A stretch of 64,000 bases of DNA from Pseudomonas luteola NBRC 103146 (GTDB taxonomy: Bacteria; Pseudomonadota; Gammaproteobacteria; Pseudomonadales; Pseudomonadaceae). Within the stretch, counting starts at the first letter, position 1, and the number at the start of each line of letters is the position of its first letter. Under the pieces are notes generated by a model. That model was not told the origin of the DNA, did no database searches, and saw nothing but the letters and a program-made list of their open reading frames with translations. This document shows, piece by piece, positions 53,401 to 63,756 of the stretch. The stretch spans positions 86,317 to 150,316 of the forward strand of contig NZ_BDAE01000012.1 in assembly GCF_002091675.1 (NCBI RefSeq). Direction: 5' to 3'. The position numbers and the translations under genes are program-made.

Positions 53401-54810
53401 ATGAAACGTTACGAGCGACTTGCTGACGAAATTGCGAACCTGATTCGAACCGGTGTACTTAAGGCGGGTGAAAAAGTCCCATCGGTACGTCATGCCAGTC
53501 GTACCTACACGGTCAGCCCTTCGACTGTATTTCAGGCTTATTATCTGCTGGAAGATAAAGGGCTGATCATTGCCCGCGCCCGCTCAGGCTATTACGTACG
53601 TGAGCATGCCAAGCGCCCGCTGCATGAGCCTGAAATTACTGGTCACAAGGCTGAAACCACTAAGGTGGATGTCAGCGAACTGGTCTTCTCCATCCTGAAC
53701 TCTATCAAGGACCCTGCGACCACTCCATTTGGGTCTGCCTTTCCCAGTCCACAATTGTTTCCGCTTCCTCGCCTTGCCCGCAGCATGACCCACGCATTAA
53801 GACACCTTTCAACCCAGGCCGCTATTGCAGACATGACGGCAGGCAGCAATGAGTTGCGCCGTCAAATAGCCCTTCGTTATAGGGTCAACGGTACTCGTCT
53901 CCCGCTTGAGGAGTTGGTTATTACCAACGGGGCGATGGAAGCCTTGAACTTATGCCTGCAAAGTACAACAAGCCCAGGCGACCTGGTTGCAATAGAGGCG
54001 CCTGCTTTCTACGCGACGCTTCAGGTATTGGAGCGTTTAAAATTGAAGGCTGTCGAGATCCCCGTTCATCCACGGGAAGGTGTTGATCTTGATGTGCTGG
54101 AGCACAGCCTCTCTCATCTTCCTATCAAAGTTTGCTGGCTCATGAGCAGCCTGCAAAATCCTTTGGGCGCCAGCATGAGTTTCGAGAAGAAACAGGCGCT
54201 GTACACACTCTTGAAGCAGCATCAGGTTCCATTGATTGAAGACGATGTCTATGCCGAATTGAATTTCTCCAACCAACCGTTACGAGCCGTGAAAAGCTTT
54301 GATGATGATGGGCTGGTCATGCATTGCGGTTCGTTTTCGAAATGTTTGGCGCCGGGTTATCGAGTGGGCTGGGTTGCTGGCGGACGCTTCACCGAGGCCA
54401 TTGATCGCCTCAAGCTCATGACGACCATTTCTCCTTCGGTTCCTGCTGTAGCGGCCATTGCAGACTATCTGCAACATGGTGGCTATGACCGACACCTACG
54501 AAAATTGCGCCATGCATTGGAAACCCAGCAGAGCGCCATGCTGGACTCAGCCGCACGGCACTTTCCGAGCGAAACCCGCGTAACCCGCCCAATCGGCGGT
54601 TATTTCCTATGGTTTGAATTTCCAGAACGGGTCGATACGCTTCAGTTGCTCCGTATGGCCATCGCTCAGGGTATCAGCCTTGCTCCCGGCCCTATCTTCT
54701 CGGCCAGCCAACGGTTTGGAAACTGTGCAAGGCTGAATTATGGCCATCCCTGGACGGCTGAGAGTGAGAAGGCAATGGAAACGCTAGGCCGCATGATCGA
54801 TACGTTCTGA
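53401..54810 (+). CDS. MocR-type PLP-dependent transcriptional regulator
   Basis: 469 residues: an N-terminal GntR winged helix (about 1-75; KVPSVRHASRTYTVSPSTVFQAYYLLEDKGLI) joined to an aminotransferase-I-like domain (about 110-469). The PLP Lys is in CGSFSKCLAPGYRVGW, with Asp/Tyr in EDDVYAEL. MocR proteins usually sense PLP or an amino compound and do not transaminate. The ATG at 53401 has no strong ribosome-binding site. The target is unclear; the alcohol dehydrogenase gene is convergent. Confidence 0.9.
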   Translation: MKRYERLADEIANLIRTGVLKAGEKVPSVRHASRTYTVSPSTVFQAYYLLEDKGLIIARARSGYYVREHAKRPLHEPEITGHKAETTKVDVSELVFSILNSIKDPATTPFGSAFPSPQLFPLPRLARSMTHALRHLSTQAAIADMTAGSNELRRQIALRYRVNGTRLPLEELVITNGAMEALNLCLQSTTSPGDLVAIEAPAFYATLQVLERLKLKAVEIPVHPREGVDLDVLEHSLSHLPIKVCWLMSSLQNPLGASMSFEKKQALYTLLKQHQVPLIEDDVYAELNFSNQPLRAVKSFDDDGLVMHCGSFSKCLAPGYRVGWVAGGRFTEAIDRLKLMTTISPSVPAVAAIADYLQHGGYDRHLRKLRHALETQQSAMLDSAARHFPSETRVTRPIGGYFLWFEFPERVDTLQLLRMAIAQGISLAPGPIFSASQRFGNCARLNYGHPWTAESEKAMETLGRMIDTF

Positions 54811-54917
54811 ACAACCCAGCGTCATTTATCCCACTCTTAGCCTCTGCCTGCTGCAACTGAAAGTTCAACTGCAACAGGCCAATCAGGCCAGACGTTAGCA
54901 ATGTAACTGGCCGGGCA

Positions 54918-56006
54918 TTAATTCCATTTCAGGACGGCTTTAACGGTGATTCCCTGCTTGGAATCTTCAAATGCCTGATTGATGTCCTTGAAATCATAAA
55001 ACCTGACAAGCTTGTCGAACGGAAAGCGCCCCGCCTTGTAGTACTCGATTAGCTTGGGAATAAAGAGGCGTGGCACGGCATCACCTTCAATCACACCCAT
55101 CATGGTCTTTCCTTCCGCCATGATCTCGTTATGAACATCAATGGTCATCTCGGGGGTTACGCCTACAATCGCCGCCTGCCCTAATGGCCGCAGCGCCTGC
55201 AGGCATTGGCGAACAACCGGCGGAACCCCTGTAGTTTCAACCGCATGGTGCGTACCGCCCAAAGAGACAGCCTTGATTTCCCTGACCACATCAACCTGAC
55301 TACCGTTGAACACATGCGTAGCACCCAGCTCCTTGGCTAGCTGAAGACGGCTATCATGCACATCGACCGCAAAAATCTGAGCACACCCTGCAATCTTTGC
55401 TGCCATGATCGCGCTCAACCCCACAGCACCACAGCCGTAAACGGCAAGGCTATCCCCAAACCCAGGGCGAAGGCGGTTAAATACCGTTCCGCTCCCCGTC
55501 TGAATACCGCAACCCAGCGGCCCTAATAACGCTAGGTCCACTTCCTTATCGACCTTGACGACATTACGTGCGCTGGCAATCACGTAGGTGCCAAAGGATG
55601 ATTGACCAAAAAAGGAAGAGAGCTCGGTATCTCCCTGGCGAAGCCGACAGCTATGGTCCTCCATGCGGCCACCAAAATTAAGCTCGTTGAATACCCTGCA
55701 TACCGTAGGATGCCCGGTCAGGCAATTTTCGCATTTACCGCAATGTGCAAAAGAAAGGACCACGTGATCGCCCACCTCTAGATCGCTTACATTGCGACCT
55801 ACCTGCTCAACAATGCCCGCGCCCTCATGACCAAGGACTACAGGATAAGGCGACAGCCCCAGATCACGCGCGACGGCGTCAGTGTGGCAAACCCCTGTCG
55901 CAACGATCCGAATCAGCACTTCGTTGGTGGCAGGACCTGATAGCGTAACCTCCTCAAGACTAAAAGGCTGTCCTTTGGAGTGCGTAACCGCGGCCATTAT
56001 TTTCAT
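54918..56006 (-). CDS. Zinc-dependent alcohol dehydrogenase (aryl-alcohol type)
   Basis: 362 residues, medium-chain dehydrogenase. Catalytic zinc ligands are in GVCHTDAV and GHEGAG; the structural zinc site is CGKCENCLTGHPTVC (about 90-105); the NAD-binding motif is VYGCGAVGLSA. The LNFGGRMEDHS segment and length are typical of benzyl/aryl-alcohol dehydrogenases. GGAGC is 7 bases before the ATG. It would interconvert an aromatic alcohol and aldehyde, with a possible link to the aromatic pathways, but lies far from them. Confidence 0.9.
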   Translation of the reverse strand: MKIMAAVTHSKGQPFSLEEVTLSGPATNEVLIRIVATGVCHTDAVARDLGLSPYPVVLGHEGAGIVEQVGRNVSDLEVGDHVVLSFAHCGKCENCLTGHPTVCRVFNELNFGGRMEDHSCRLRQGDTELSSFFGQSSFGTYVIASARNVVKVDKEVDLALLGPLGCGIQTGSGTVFNRLRPGFGDSLAVYGCGAVGLSAIMAAKIAGCAQIFAVDVHDSRLQLAKELGATHVFNGSQVDVVREIKAVSLGGTHHAVETTGVPPVVRQCLQALRPLGQAAIVGVTPEMTIDVHNEIMAEGKTMMGVIEGDAVPRLFIPKLIEYYKAGRFPFDKLVRFYDFKDINQAFEDSKQGITVKAVLKWN

Positions 56007-56404
56007 TGTGGGGCTCCTGGTAAATGTATGAGCAGAGACGGCTCACTCAAAGCATAAAAGCGGCGCTGAACCTTCATTCAACATGGCATTTATGCATAAA
56101 CTTAACAAGCATAACCATCAGACCTCTCACAGAGAGCCTCACTGACTTAGGCCGCTTAACCCACTAAATGCCAAAGCGACTTAAGCCTGCCAAAAAACCT
56201 GTAAGAACTGGTTCGTGTTTTTGAGTAACACCCACCTCATCTCTGGCTACTGCGCAAGATTCTGCCACTGGCTTTCGTTTAGCCTGCGGCCATATCTCTA
56301 ACCGCCAATCCCGCGCATGGGATTAATTTACGCATTTCCAGAAAAGCGACACGCCGCCCGCCTGGACATGACTTGTATACCGAGCAGGAAGCAGAGGAAC
56401 CAGG
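56007..56404. other. Intergenic region between alcohol dehydrogenase and vgrG
   Basis: About 400 bases, divergent promoters. TTTATGCATAAA (56089-56100) is a perfect 12-base palindrome about 85 bases upstream of the alcohol dehydrogenase start and could be its operator. No gene or RNA seen. Confidence 0.5.
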
Positions 56405-58368
56405 ATGTTCTCCCCAGCCAACGAAACCCAGTTCATACTTGAGATTCCCGGCGTCTCTCATGATTTTCAGGTGCTGGAATTTGCAGGGCGGGAAGCATTG
56501 AATACCGCCTTCCGTTTCGATATTGAATTGATCAGCGAAAGACCCGACTTCGATCTTGAATCCTTACTCAACCAGCCTGCCTTCCTGGCTCTAAATCAGA
56601 CAGGTACAGGCTTCAATGGCCTGATCCACAGTGCCGAACAAGGCGAGTCCGGTAAACGCATGACGCGCTACCGTGTCACGCTCGTGCCACGCGTTTATTA
56701 TCTCTGCCATCGGCATAACCAGCGTATCTTCCAGCACCTTAACGTGCCGGACATCATCGCTACCGTTCTGAAAGAGCATGGCATCCTATCCAATGCCTTT
56801 CGCTTCCAATTGGGCTCGGCTTACCCAGAGCGTGAATACTGTGTTCAGTACGATGAGACTGATCTGCATTTCATCAATCGGCTTTGTGAAGAAGAAGGTA
56901 TTCATTACCACTTTGAGCATGCCCAGACTGAGCACATTATGGTCTTTGGTGATGATCAGACTTGCTTCCCCAAGCTGAACCCTGCGCTCTTCCAACAGGA
57001 TACGGGACTGGTTGCGGACCATCAGGTCATACGAAAGTTTGCAGTCCAGGTTGAAACACGGACATCCAAGGTCAGCCGCCGGGACTATAACTTTGAAAAA
57101 CCCAAGCTCACCATGGAGGCTTCCCAGACTGGCGAGGCGGCGCCAGAGCTGGAAGGTTATGACTACCCTGGCGCGTTCATGGACCGTGCCCGCGGCAAGC
57201 AGTTAAGCCAGCGTGCCTTGGAAAGGCATCGCTCGGATTACCAGATCGCCCGCGGTAAGAGTGACCTACCGACACTTGTCTCCGGCCACTTCATGCCCTT
57301 GACCGAGCACCCACGCAGTGAGTGGAATGACTTGTGGCTACTCATTGAGCTGACACACGAAGGCAAACAACCCCAGGTACTCGAAGAGTCCATTTCCTCG
57401 CACGTAGATGACAAGGATGGCTTCCAGCAAGGCTACCGAAACCTCTTTACGGCAGTGCCCTGGGACACGATCTTTAGACCTCCCTTAAAGCACCCTAAGT
57501 CAAAAATCCTGGGTAGCCAGACCGCTATTGTCACCGGCCGGCTGGAGAAGAAATCTACTGCGATCAATATGGTCGCGTCCGCGTGGAATTCCATTGGGAT
57601 CGATTGGACCAGATGAACGAGCACAGCAGTTGCTGGCTGCGTGTTGCCAGCAACTGGGCTCATGAAGGCTATGGTGCCGTCACGATTCCCCGAATCGGCA
57701 TGGAAGTGCTGGTAACCTTTCTGGAAGGTGACCCGGACCAGCCGCTCATTACAGGCTGCCTGCATCACGCCGCAAACCTGGTGCCGTACAACCTGCCCGC
57801 CAACAAGAGCCGGACAGTCTTCAAGACCAGAAGCACTCCTGGCGGCAACGGTTTCAATGAGCTGCGAATCGAAGATAAAGCCGGTGCGGAGCAGATCTAC
57901 GTACACGGTCAGCGCGACATGGACATTGAAGTGGGCAATTGTGAAACCCACTCCGTAGGGGTTGACCGAATCAAAACCATTGGTCAGGACGAAACGGCAG
58001 TCATTGGTCAGAACCGCATGCGTATCGTCAAGGTAGATGACCAGCTGCTGGTAGGCGGTTCGAAGGTGGATAGCGTCAGCTCAACGTATCTCATTGAGGC
58101 AGGTGAAGGTATTCGCCTTGTTTGTGGCAAAAGCGTGTTCGAGATGTACGCCAACGGCCTCGTTAATATTTCCTGTGTTGAATTCAATATCAGCGCCAGC
58201 GGCGCAGGCCAGATAAACACTGGTGGCACTCTCGACATCAATGTGCCGGGTGGTAAGGCAGGAGCCTCACCGGAGGGGCAAGGAGTGAAGGCCTCAATCG
58301 ATGCTCAGATCAATGCTGTATTCCACCCTTCATCAGGTACGAATGGCTCAGGCTCTGCCTCCCAGTAA
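56405..58368 (+). pseudogene. vgrG: T6SS spike protein VgrG (TssI), broken by a one-base frameshift
   Basis: The N-terminal part (56405-57616, 403 codons) is a normal VgrG gp27-like domain (FSPANETQFILEI; YCVQYDETDLHFINRLCEEEGIHYHF). At about 57538 the frame shifts: the expected [17 protein letters not shown] continues only in the next frame, and one extra C in GGCCGG would restore it. The rest (to 58368) has EFHWDRLDQMNEHSSCWLRV and the gp5-like beta-helix spike. The repaired length would be about 654 residues, normal for VgrG. AGAGGAACC precedes the ATG. As read, no intact spike can be made; a sequencing error in a C run cannot be excluded. Confidence 0.85.
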
Positions 58369-58388
58369 TCCAAATTTCGAGAAATCTC

Positions 58389-58820
58389 ATGAGCTATAAG
58401 ATCAACGAAGGTATTTTAAAACTACCTGCTGGCTTTCAGGATCGCACCATCAATGTATTCGTTCCGGGAGACACGGCCCCCTTTCCGTTCAGCCTTACGG
58501 TTTCCCGAGATACCAAACCCTCGGACGAGGCCCTTGATGATTATATTGACCGACAGGTTGAGCTGATCGCCGCAAAACTTGCCAAGTACAAACCTTTGGA
58601 CAGAAAGCTGGCGCAGCTATCCATGAACGTCCCCATTCAGGGTATCCAAATTGATTCTCGGTACAAGGCAAGCGGCAAAGACGTATATCAGCGTCAGGCT
58701 GCTTTTCCAATGGCACCCGAGCGCGTTCTTGTTTTTACCGCCAGCGGACAAGCACCGTTTACATCAGAACAGGATGCACTGTGGGTAGAGCTTTTAAGTA
58801 ATTTTATTCCGTCTCGTTAA
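58389..58820 (+). CDS. eagR: EagR-type T6SS adaptor (DUF1795/DcrB)
   Basis: 143 residues, DUF1795 fold (MSYKINEGILKLPAGFQDRTINVF; PSDEALDDYIDRQVELIAAKL). Eag adaptors bind the hydrophobic N-terminal segments of PAAR-Rhs effectors and load them on VgrG. It sits between vgrG and rhs, 20 bases after vgrG, exactly where such adaptors occur. It is intact, unlike the two genes flanking it. Confidence 0.88.
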   Translation: MSYKINEGILKLPAGFQDRTINVFVPGDTAPFPFSLTVSRDTKPSDEALDDYIDRQVELIAAKLAKYKPLDRKLAQLSMNVPIQGIQIDSRYKASGKDVYQRQAAFPMAPERVLVFTASGQAPFTSEQDALWVELLSNFIPSR

Positions 58821-58899
58821 CTCGTGAAGCGGAATCAATAAGCATCATCAGGTTTACTTCGCACGGCGAAAGACAATCCGTGTGACAGGGAGAAGTCAA

Positions 58900-61800
58900 A
58901 TGTACGAAGCCGCTCGCATTGACGATGAGATCGTCCATACAAGCGCGTTAGGCGGTTTTCTTGCCGGAGCGGCGATAGGTATTGCCCTTGTAGTAGGAGT
59001 AGCGGTAGCAACCGCTACTTGCGGCTTTGGTGTTGCCCTGATGGCGGGCGTACTGGCTGGCTTTGGCGGAGCAGCACTGACTGCGCTCGGCGAAACGATC
59101 GGACGATCAATGAGTACCCCCGCCGGAGGGATTGTTTCCGGCTCGCCCAATACCTTTATCAACGGTCTAGCGGCTGCGCGTGTTGAGGCGGACACCGGCG
59201 TCTGTGAGAAGCATAGCAAGCCCCCGCAAATTGCCCAAGGTTCAGCCAAAGTCTTCATCAACGGTTTTCCCGCTGCCCGTAAAGGAGATCAACTCACCTG
59301 TGGTGCAACGATTGACTCGGGTTCTCCTAATGTAAATGTTGGAGCCGAAACTCAGACCTATCTGCCTATAGATGACGAAGTACCAGCATGGTTACGTACC
59401 ACAGTTGATGTTCTGATGGCACTCGGTGGAGGTTTAGGCAGCCTTGTGAAAATGGCAGCCAAGAATGGCTTGAAAGCCGTTATGCCCTGCGCGCTCAAGT
59501 TTGCAGCCACCTTTGCTGCTTCCGAAGCGTTTACACGAGCAGTAGCGGCCCCAGTATTGACGCGTGCTTTCGGCGCACTGTTTGGCCATCCGGTTGACGC
59601 GGTAAATGGTCGTAAACTATTGCTGGAAGACAGTGAGATCGATTTTACGCTTCCCGGCCTGCTGCCTATCCATTGGGCACGTTTTTACGCCAGCGACATC
59701 GAGCGTGAGGGTATTCTCGGGCGCGGCTGGGTAATGCCCTGGGAGCAAAGCCTAAGGCGCGAGAAGGATCGTCTGGTTTTAAGCGATAACCAGGGCCGGG
59801 AAATTCCGCTCGAACTACTAAATCCTAATGAGCGAGTCTTTTATCCAGCGGAGCAGTTTACGATCGTTTGTACTGAGGGCGGCCATTATCTATTGCAGAC
59901 CCTCGACTGTACATTTCTCTATTTTGGCGACCTACCAGAGGATAGCACGCCCGCTCCGCTCAAACGCATCGAGGATGCTCACGGTAATTACCTGGCGCTT
60001 ACGTATCGAGAAGGTCGGCTGACCGATATCCACTCAAAGAGTATGGTACGTATCCATCTCTGCTACAACGAAGCGGGTAACCGCTTGGTGCGGGTAGAGC
60101 GTATCGAGGATTGCAAGCCGGTAGAAACCCTTGTTCGCTATGCTTACGATGCGCAGGATCAACTCATTGGCGTCACTAATCGCAATGGCGTTACCAGTCG
60201 ACGCTTTGGCTATGACCACGGCCTCATGGTCATGCATGAAAATGCCCTAGGTTTGGTGTGTCATTATCGGTGGGGCAAACTCCCAGACGGCAGCCTGCGA
60301 GTAGCAGAGCATTGGACCAGTGATGGTGAGCGCTACAGCTTCAGCTATGATCTGACCGCTCGTACGACATACATTATTGATGCCTTAAATCGCAAAGCCA
60401 TTATTCATTACGATGAAAGCCGTCGTGTCACTTTTGCCCAAGACTTTAGCGGTGAGCAATACCACATTGGCTTAGATGAGTCAGGCAACATAACGGGTGT
60501 GACGCTGCCCGACAGCAATACGCTAGCGTTCGAGTACGATCAGTTTTCAAGACTAGTCAAAGACACCGATCCTATCGGTCGCTCGACGGTATATACCTAT
60601 CATCTCAATACTGAATTCCTTACCTCACTGACGAGGCCCGATGGCAGCGCACTTAGCTGGGAATACGATGAGGCAGGTAGCTTGCTGGCTCAGACGGATG
60701 AGCTTGGCGCAATCACTCGCTATCTTAGTGCCGATAATGGCCTACCCCATACCGTAACGGATGCCTTAGGCAACAATACTTATTACTGGTGGAACGCCCT
60801 TGGCCAAGTTACCCGGTATCAGGACTGCTCAGGCAACCACACCCACTATGCCTACAGTGAACACTTACATCTTGCGGCAGTAACCGACGCGCTCGGCCAA
60901 ACCACCCGACTGCATCGCAAACCCGACGGCGAAGTCCTCCGGGTCGAGCATCCTGACGGCAGTATAGATTCCTATACCTATAATGCGCTTGGGCAGCTAC
61001 TTACCCATACTGATGCTGATAAGCGTACAACAAGCGTCACTCGTAATGCTCGCGGCCTACCCGTAGAGCGCAAGGACGCCAAAGCCCAGCGGGTTCGTTA
61101 CCACTACGATCAAGCGCTGCGTCTGGCTGCCCTGGTAAACGAGAACGGGGCGGCCTATCGCTTCGCCTATGACTCTGCCGATCGCCTGATAGAAGAAATT
61201 CGTATAGACGGACTACGCCGCCGTTTCCGCTACAACGTATCCGGCGCACTGGTCCGCATGGATGAGCATACCGCTGACCAGACGAGACAGAGCCAGACAC
61301 GCTCAAGCGAATTTGAGCGCGACGCCATAGGTCGTTTACTCAGCAAAATGACCCAGGATGCTCGCCTGGATTACACCTATGACGAACTGGATCGGGTCGT
61401 AGCCATTGAACGGCAGCCCAGCGAGCACGGTAAAGCGCTGGGCATACGGCCCGATGCTCTCCGCTTCAGCTACGACAAGGCTGGCCGCTTGGTACAAGAG
61501 CAGTCAGCCTTGGGCGCACTAGGTTACACCTACGATGCGCTAGGCAACCTTACTCAGCTTAGCCTGCCGGATGGGCGCACACTCAATCACCTCTATTACG
61601 GTAGCGGGCATCTGCACCAACTAAACCTCGACGGCTTGCTGATCAGCGACTTCGAGCGTGACGCCCTACACAGGGAGACCTTGCGTACCCAAGGCAGCCT
61701 AACCAGCCGCTTTGGATACGACAGCTTTGGCCGTAAGCGCTGGCAAGCGGCCATTGAGTTGCCGCATGAACAGCTCTCGCAACTCAACGCGCAAAAGAAC

Positions 61801-63120
61801 AGCCTGCTCGGCCATCCTGAACATCCCGCCACGCTCATCCATCGTCGCTATGAGTACAGCAAGGCGGGCGAACTGTTGCGGCAGATTGATAAGCACCGTG
61901 GCGCTACGGATTACAAGTACGATGCCATTGGTCAACTGCGCAGCCGCGAACCGCACCACCCCCAGCTCGGTAATGAGGACTTTGGCTACGACCCTGCCGG
62001 CAACCTGACCAGCCTCCAGGCCTTGAGCCCAGACAACCGTCTCAAGGCCTGGAAAGACCTGCGCCTCACCTAGGACGCTTGGGGTAACGTCAGCGAGCGG
62101 CACAGTTCAAATGGTTATCAGCGTTTTACCTACGACTGCGAAAACCGCCTGGTTAAAGCCGAAACCTATCGCGGCCATGACTCGCTCAGCCAGGCCACTT
62201 ACGAATACGACGGCCTGGGCCGCCGTATTGCCAAGCATGTCTCTGTAGAGAGCAAGACCGAAACCACCCGCTTCCTCTGGCAAGGCCTGCGCATGCTGCA
62301 GGAGCAAAAAACAGATCTGCATAGCCTGTATATCTACGAAGCAGGCAGCTACGCCCCACTTGCCCGGTTAGATACTGATCCGGGCCAGCCTGATCAAAAG
62401 CCCAAGCGCTATTACTTCCATACCGACCAGATCGGCACTCCGCTTGAGGTCACGGACGATACCGGCGGTATGGTATGGCGCGCCTATTACAAGACATGGG
62501 GTGCGTTGGAAGCGCTGGCTCCCAGAGAAATCGAGCAAAACCTACGGTTTCAGGGGCAGTACTGCGACGCCGAGACGGGCCTGCACTACAACACGTTTCG
62601 TTATTACGATCCGGTTGTGGGACGGTTTACAACGCAGGATCCGATTGGTTTGTTGGGTGGGGAGAATCTCTATCAGTACGGGAAAAATCCGCAAAGCTGG
62701 CTAGACCCTTTAGGCTGGTGCTCAACGAAACTTGGGCAAAATATGGGTGCTAGGTCTGGCGATGGTATGGCAAATCACCATCTTATCCCCGAAGAACTGA
62801 TGAAGCACAAAGCTTATGAGAAATTATTTTCCAGGCTTAAAGCAATTGGATTCGATGGTGACGGCGCGCCCAATGGCATCTTTTTACCTGGAAGCCAGAG
62901 TCTTGCAAAAACCTTAGGTCTTCCAGGACATTGGTCTAGTCATAGACTTTATACAGAGGCTGTTAACAGAAAGCTGACCGACTTGAACAGAGTCTTCTTA
63001 GCTGGGAGACTAACCGATACTCAGTTGGCTCTTGGAATAGGTAAAATCCAGAGCTTTGCGCGAGAGGGCTTAGAGTCTGGTAAGTTTGTAATTGATCAAA
63101 TGACCTCGAGATTATTATAG
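58900..63120 (+). pseudogene. rhs: PAAR-Rhs T6SS effector with AHH nuclease tip, interrupted by an amber codon
   Basis: The reading frame is open from the ATG at 58900 (GGGAGAAG upstream) to 63120 except for one TAG at 62071-62073. Order: prePAAR motif AARxxDxxxH ([15 protein letters not shown]), membrane segment (about 18-55), PAAR (about 65-150), YD-repeat shell, then DPIGLLGGENLY and DPLGW at the Rhs core end (about 62718), then a 133-residue toxin. The expected TYDAWGN reads T-stop-DAWGN, so a Tyr codon has become TAG. About 1405 codons in all. Either a nonsense mutation, a read-through codon or a sequence error. Confidence 0.87.
62719..63117 (+). other. AHH-type nuclease toxin domain (Rhs C-terminus)
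   Basis: The last 133 codons after DPLGW. The motif GMANHHLIPEELMKH (His-His pair) and NGIFLPGS fit the AHH branch of HNH-like nucleases common as Rhs tips. It becomes clearly AT-richer than the Rhs core, a sign of tip exchange. The part after the amber codon could in theory be translated alone from the ATG at 62293. Confidence 0.7.
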
Positions 63121-63756
63121 ATGATTGAAACTAAATTTTATATTCTAAACTATGAAGCTGATGGTTTATCAAATCCCTATATGCTTGGGTCTATCGGGAC
63201 CCCAGAAAAATGGGAGTGGCAGCTTTATGAGCCATTACCAGAAAAAATTAAAATAAACGAATCTTATACTCTAGATATAACTGAGAGTAATATTGAAAAT
63301 ATAGGGTTCGATTATTATGAAAACCCTGAAGTAATTGTATCAAGTAGATTCCTAGATATATGTAATAAATTTTCGGTGCCTTACAGAGCGATACCTTTAA
63401 AAATAATTAATAAAGGCAAAGAAATAAGTTCATCTTATTTTTACTTTTTACCAGGAAAAAGCATTGAGGCCATGGATAAGAGATACTCAGAATATACTGT
63501 TTCTAAAGATGATAGAACCGGAGATTTTTTAAAAAGTGAAATTTGGCCAAACATAGAACTATATGATGAAATCAAAAAATTTGTCCCGAAGTGCGATATT
63601 TCTCTAGATCTTTTTAGATGCATCGAGAATTTAAAAATCATCGTCAGCGAAAGATTCAAACTAGAAGCAGAAAAAAATAAAATTATTGGAATAAGCTACG
63701 AAACATTGGATGATAGTTATTCTTTCGATATATGGGGCACCTTAAATGACCTCTGA
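63121..63756 (+). CDS. Probable cognate immunity protein (Imm11/DUF1629- or Imm43-like)
   Basis: 211 residues, acidic, soluble, very AT-rich in codon use compared with the window. It begins directly at the end of rhs (stop at 63120, ATG at 63121), the usual place of the immunity gene. NPEVIVSSRFLDIC, VPYRAIPLKI and DLFRCIENLKIIVSERF...IIGISYETL resemble the DUF1629 (imm11) pattern; Imm43 is the other option. It should neutralise the AHH nuclease. The frame is intact. Confidence 0.7.
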   Translation: MIETKFYILNYEADGLSNPYMLGSIGTPEKWEWQLYEPLPEKIKINESYTLDITESNIENIGFDYYENPEVIVSSRFLDICNKFSVPYRAIPLKIINKGKEISSSYFYFLPGKSIEAMDKRYSEYTVSKDDRTGDFLKSEIWPNIELYDEIKKFVPKCDISLDLFRCIENLKIIVSERFKLEAEKNKIIGISYETLDDSYSFDIWGTLNDL

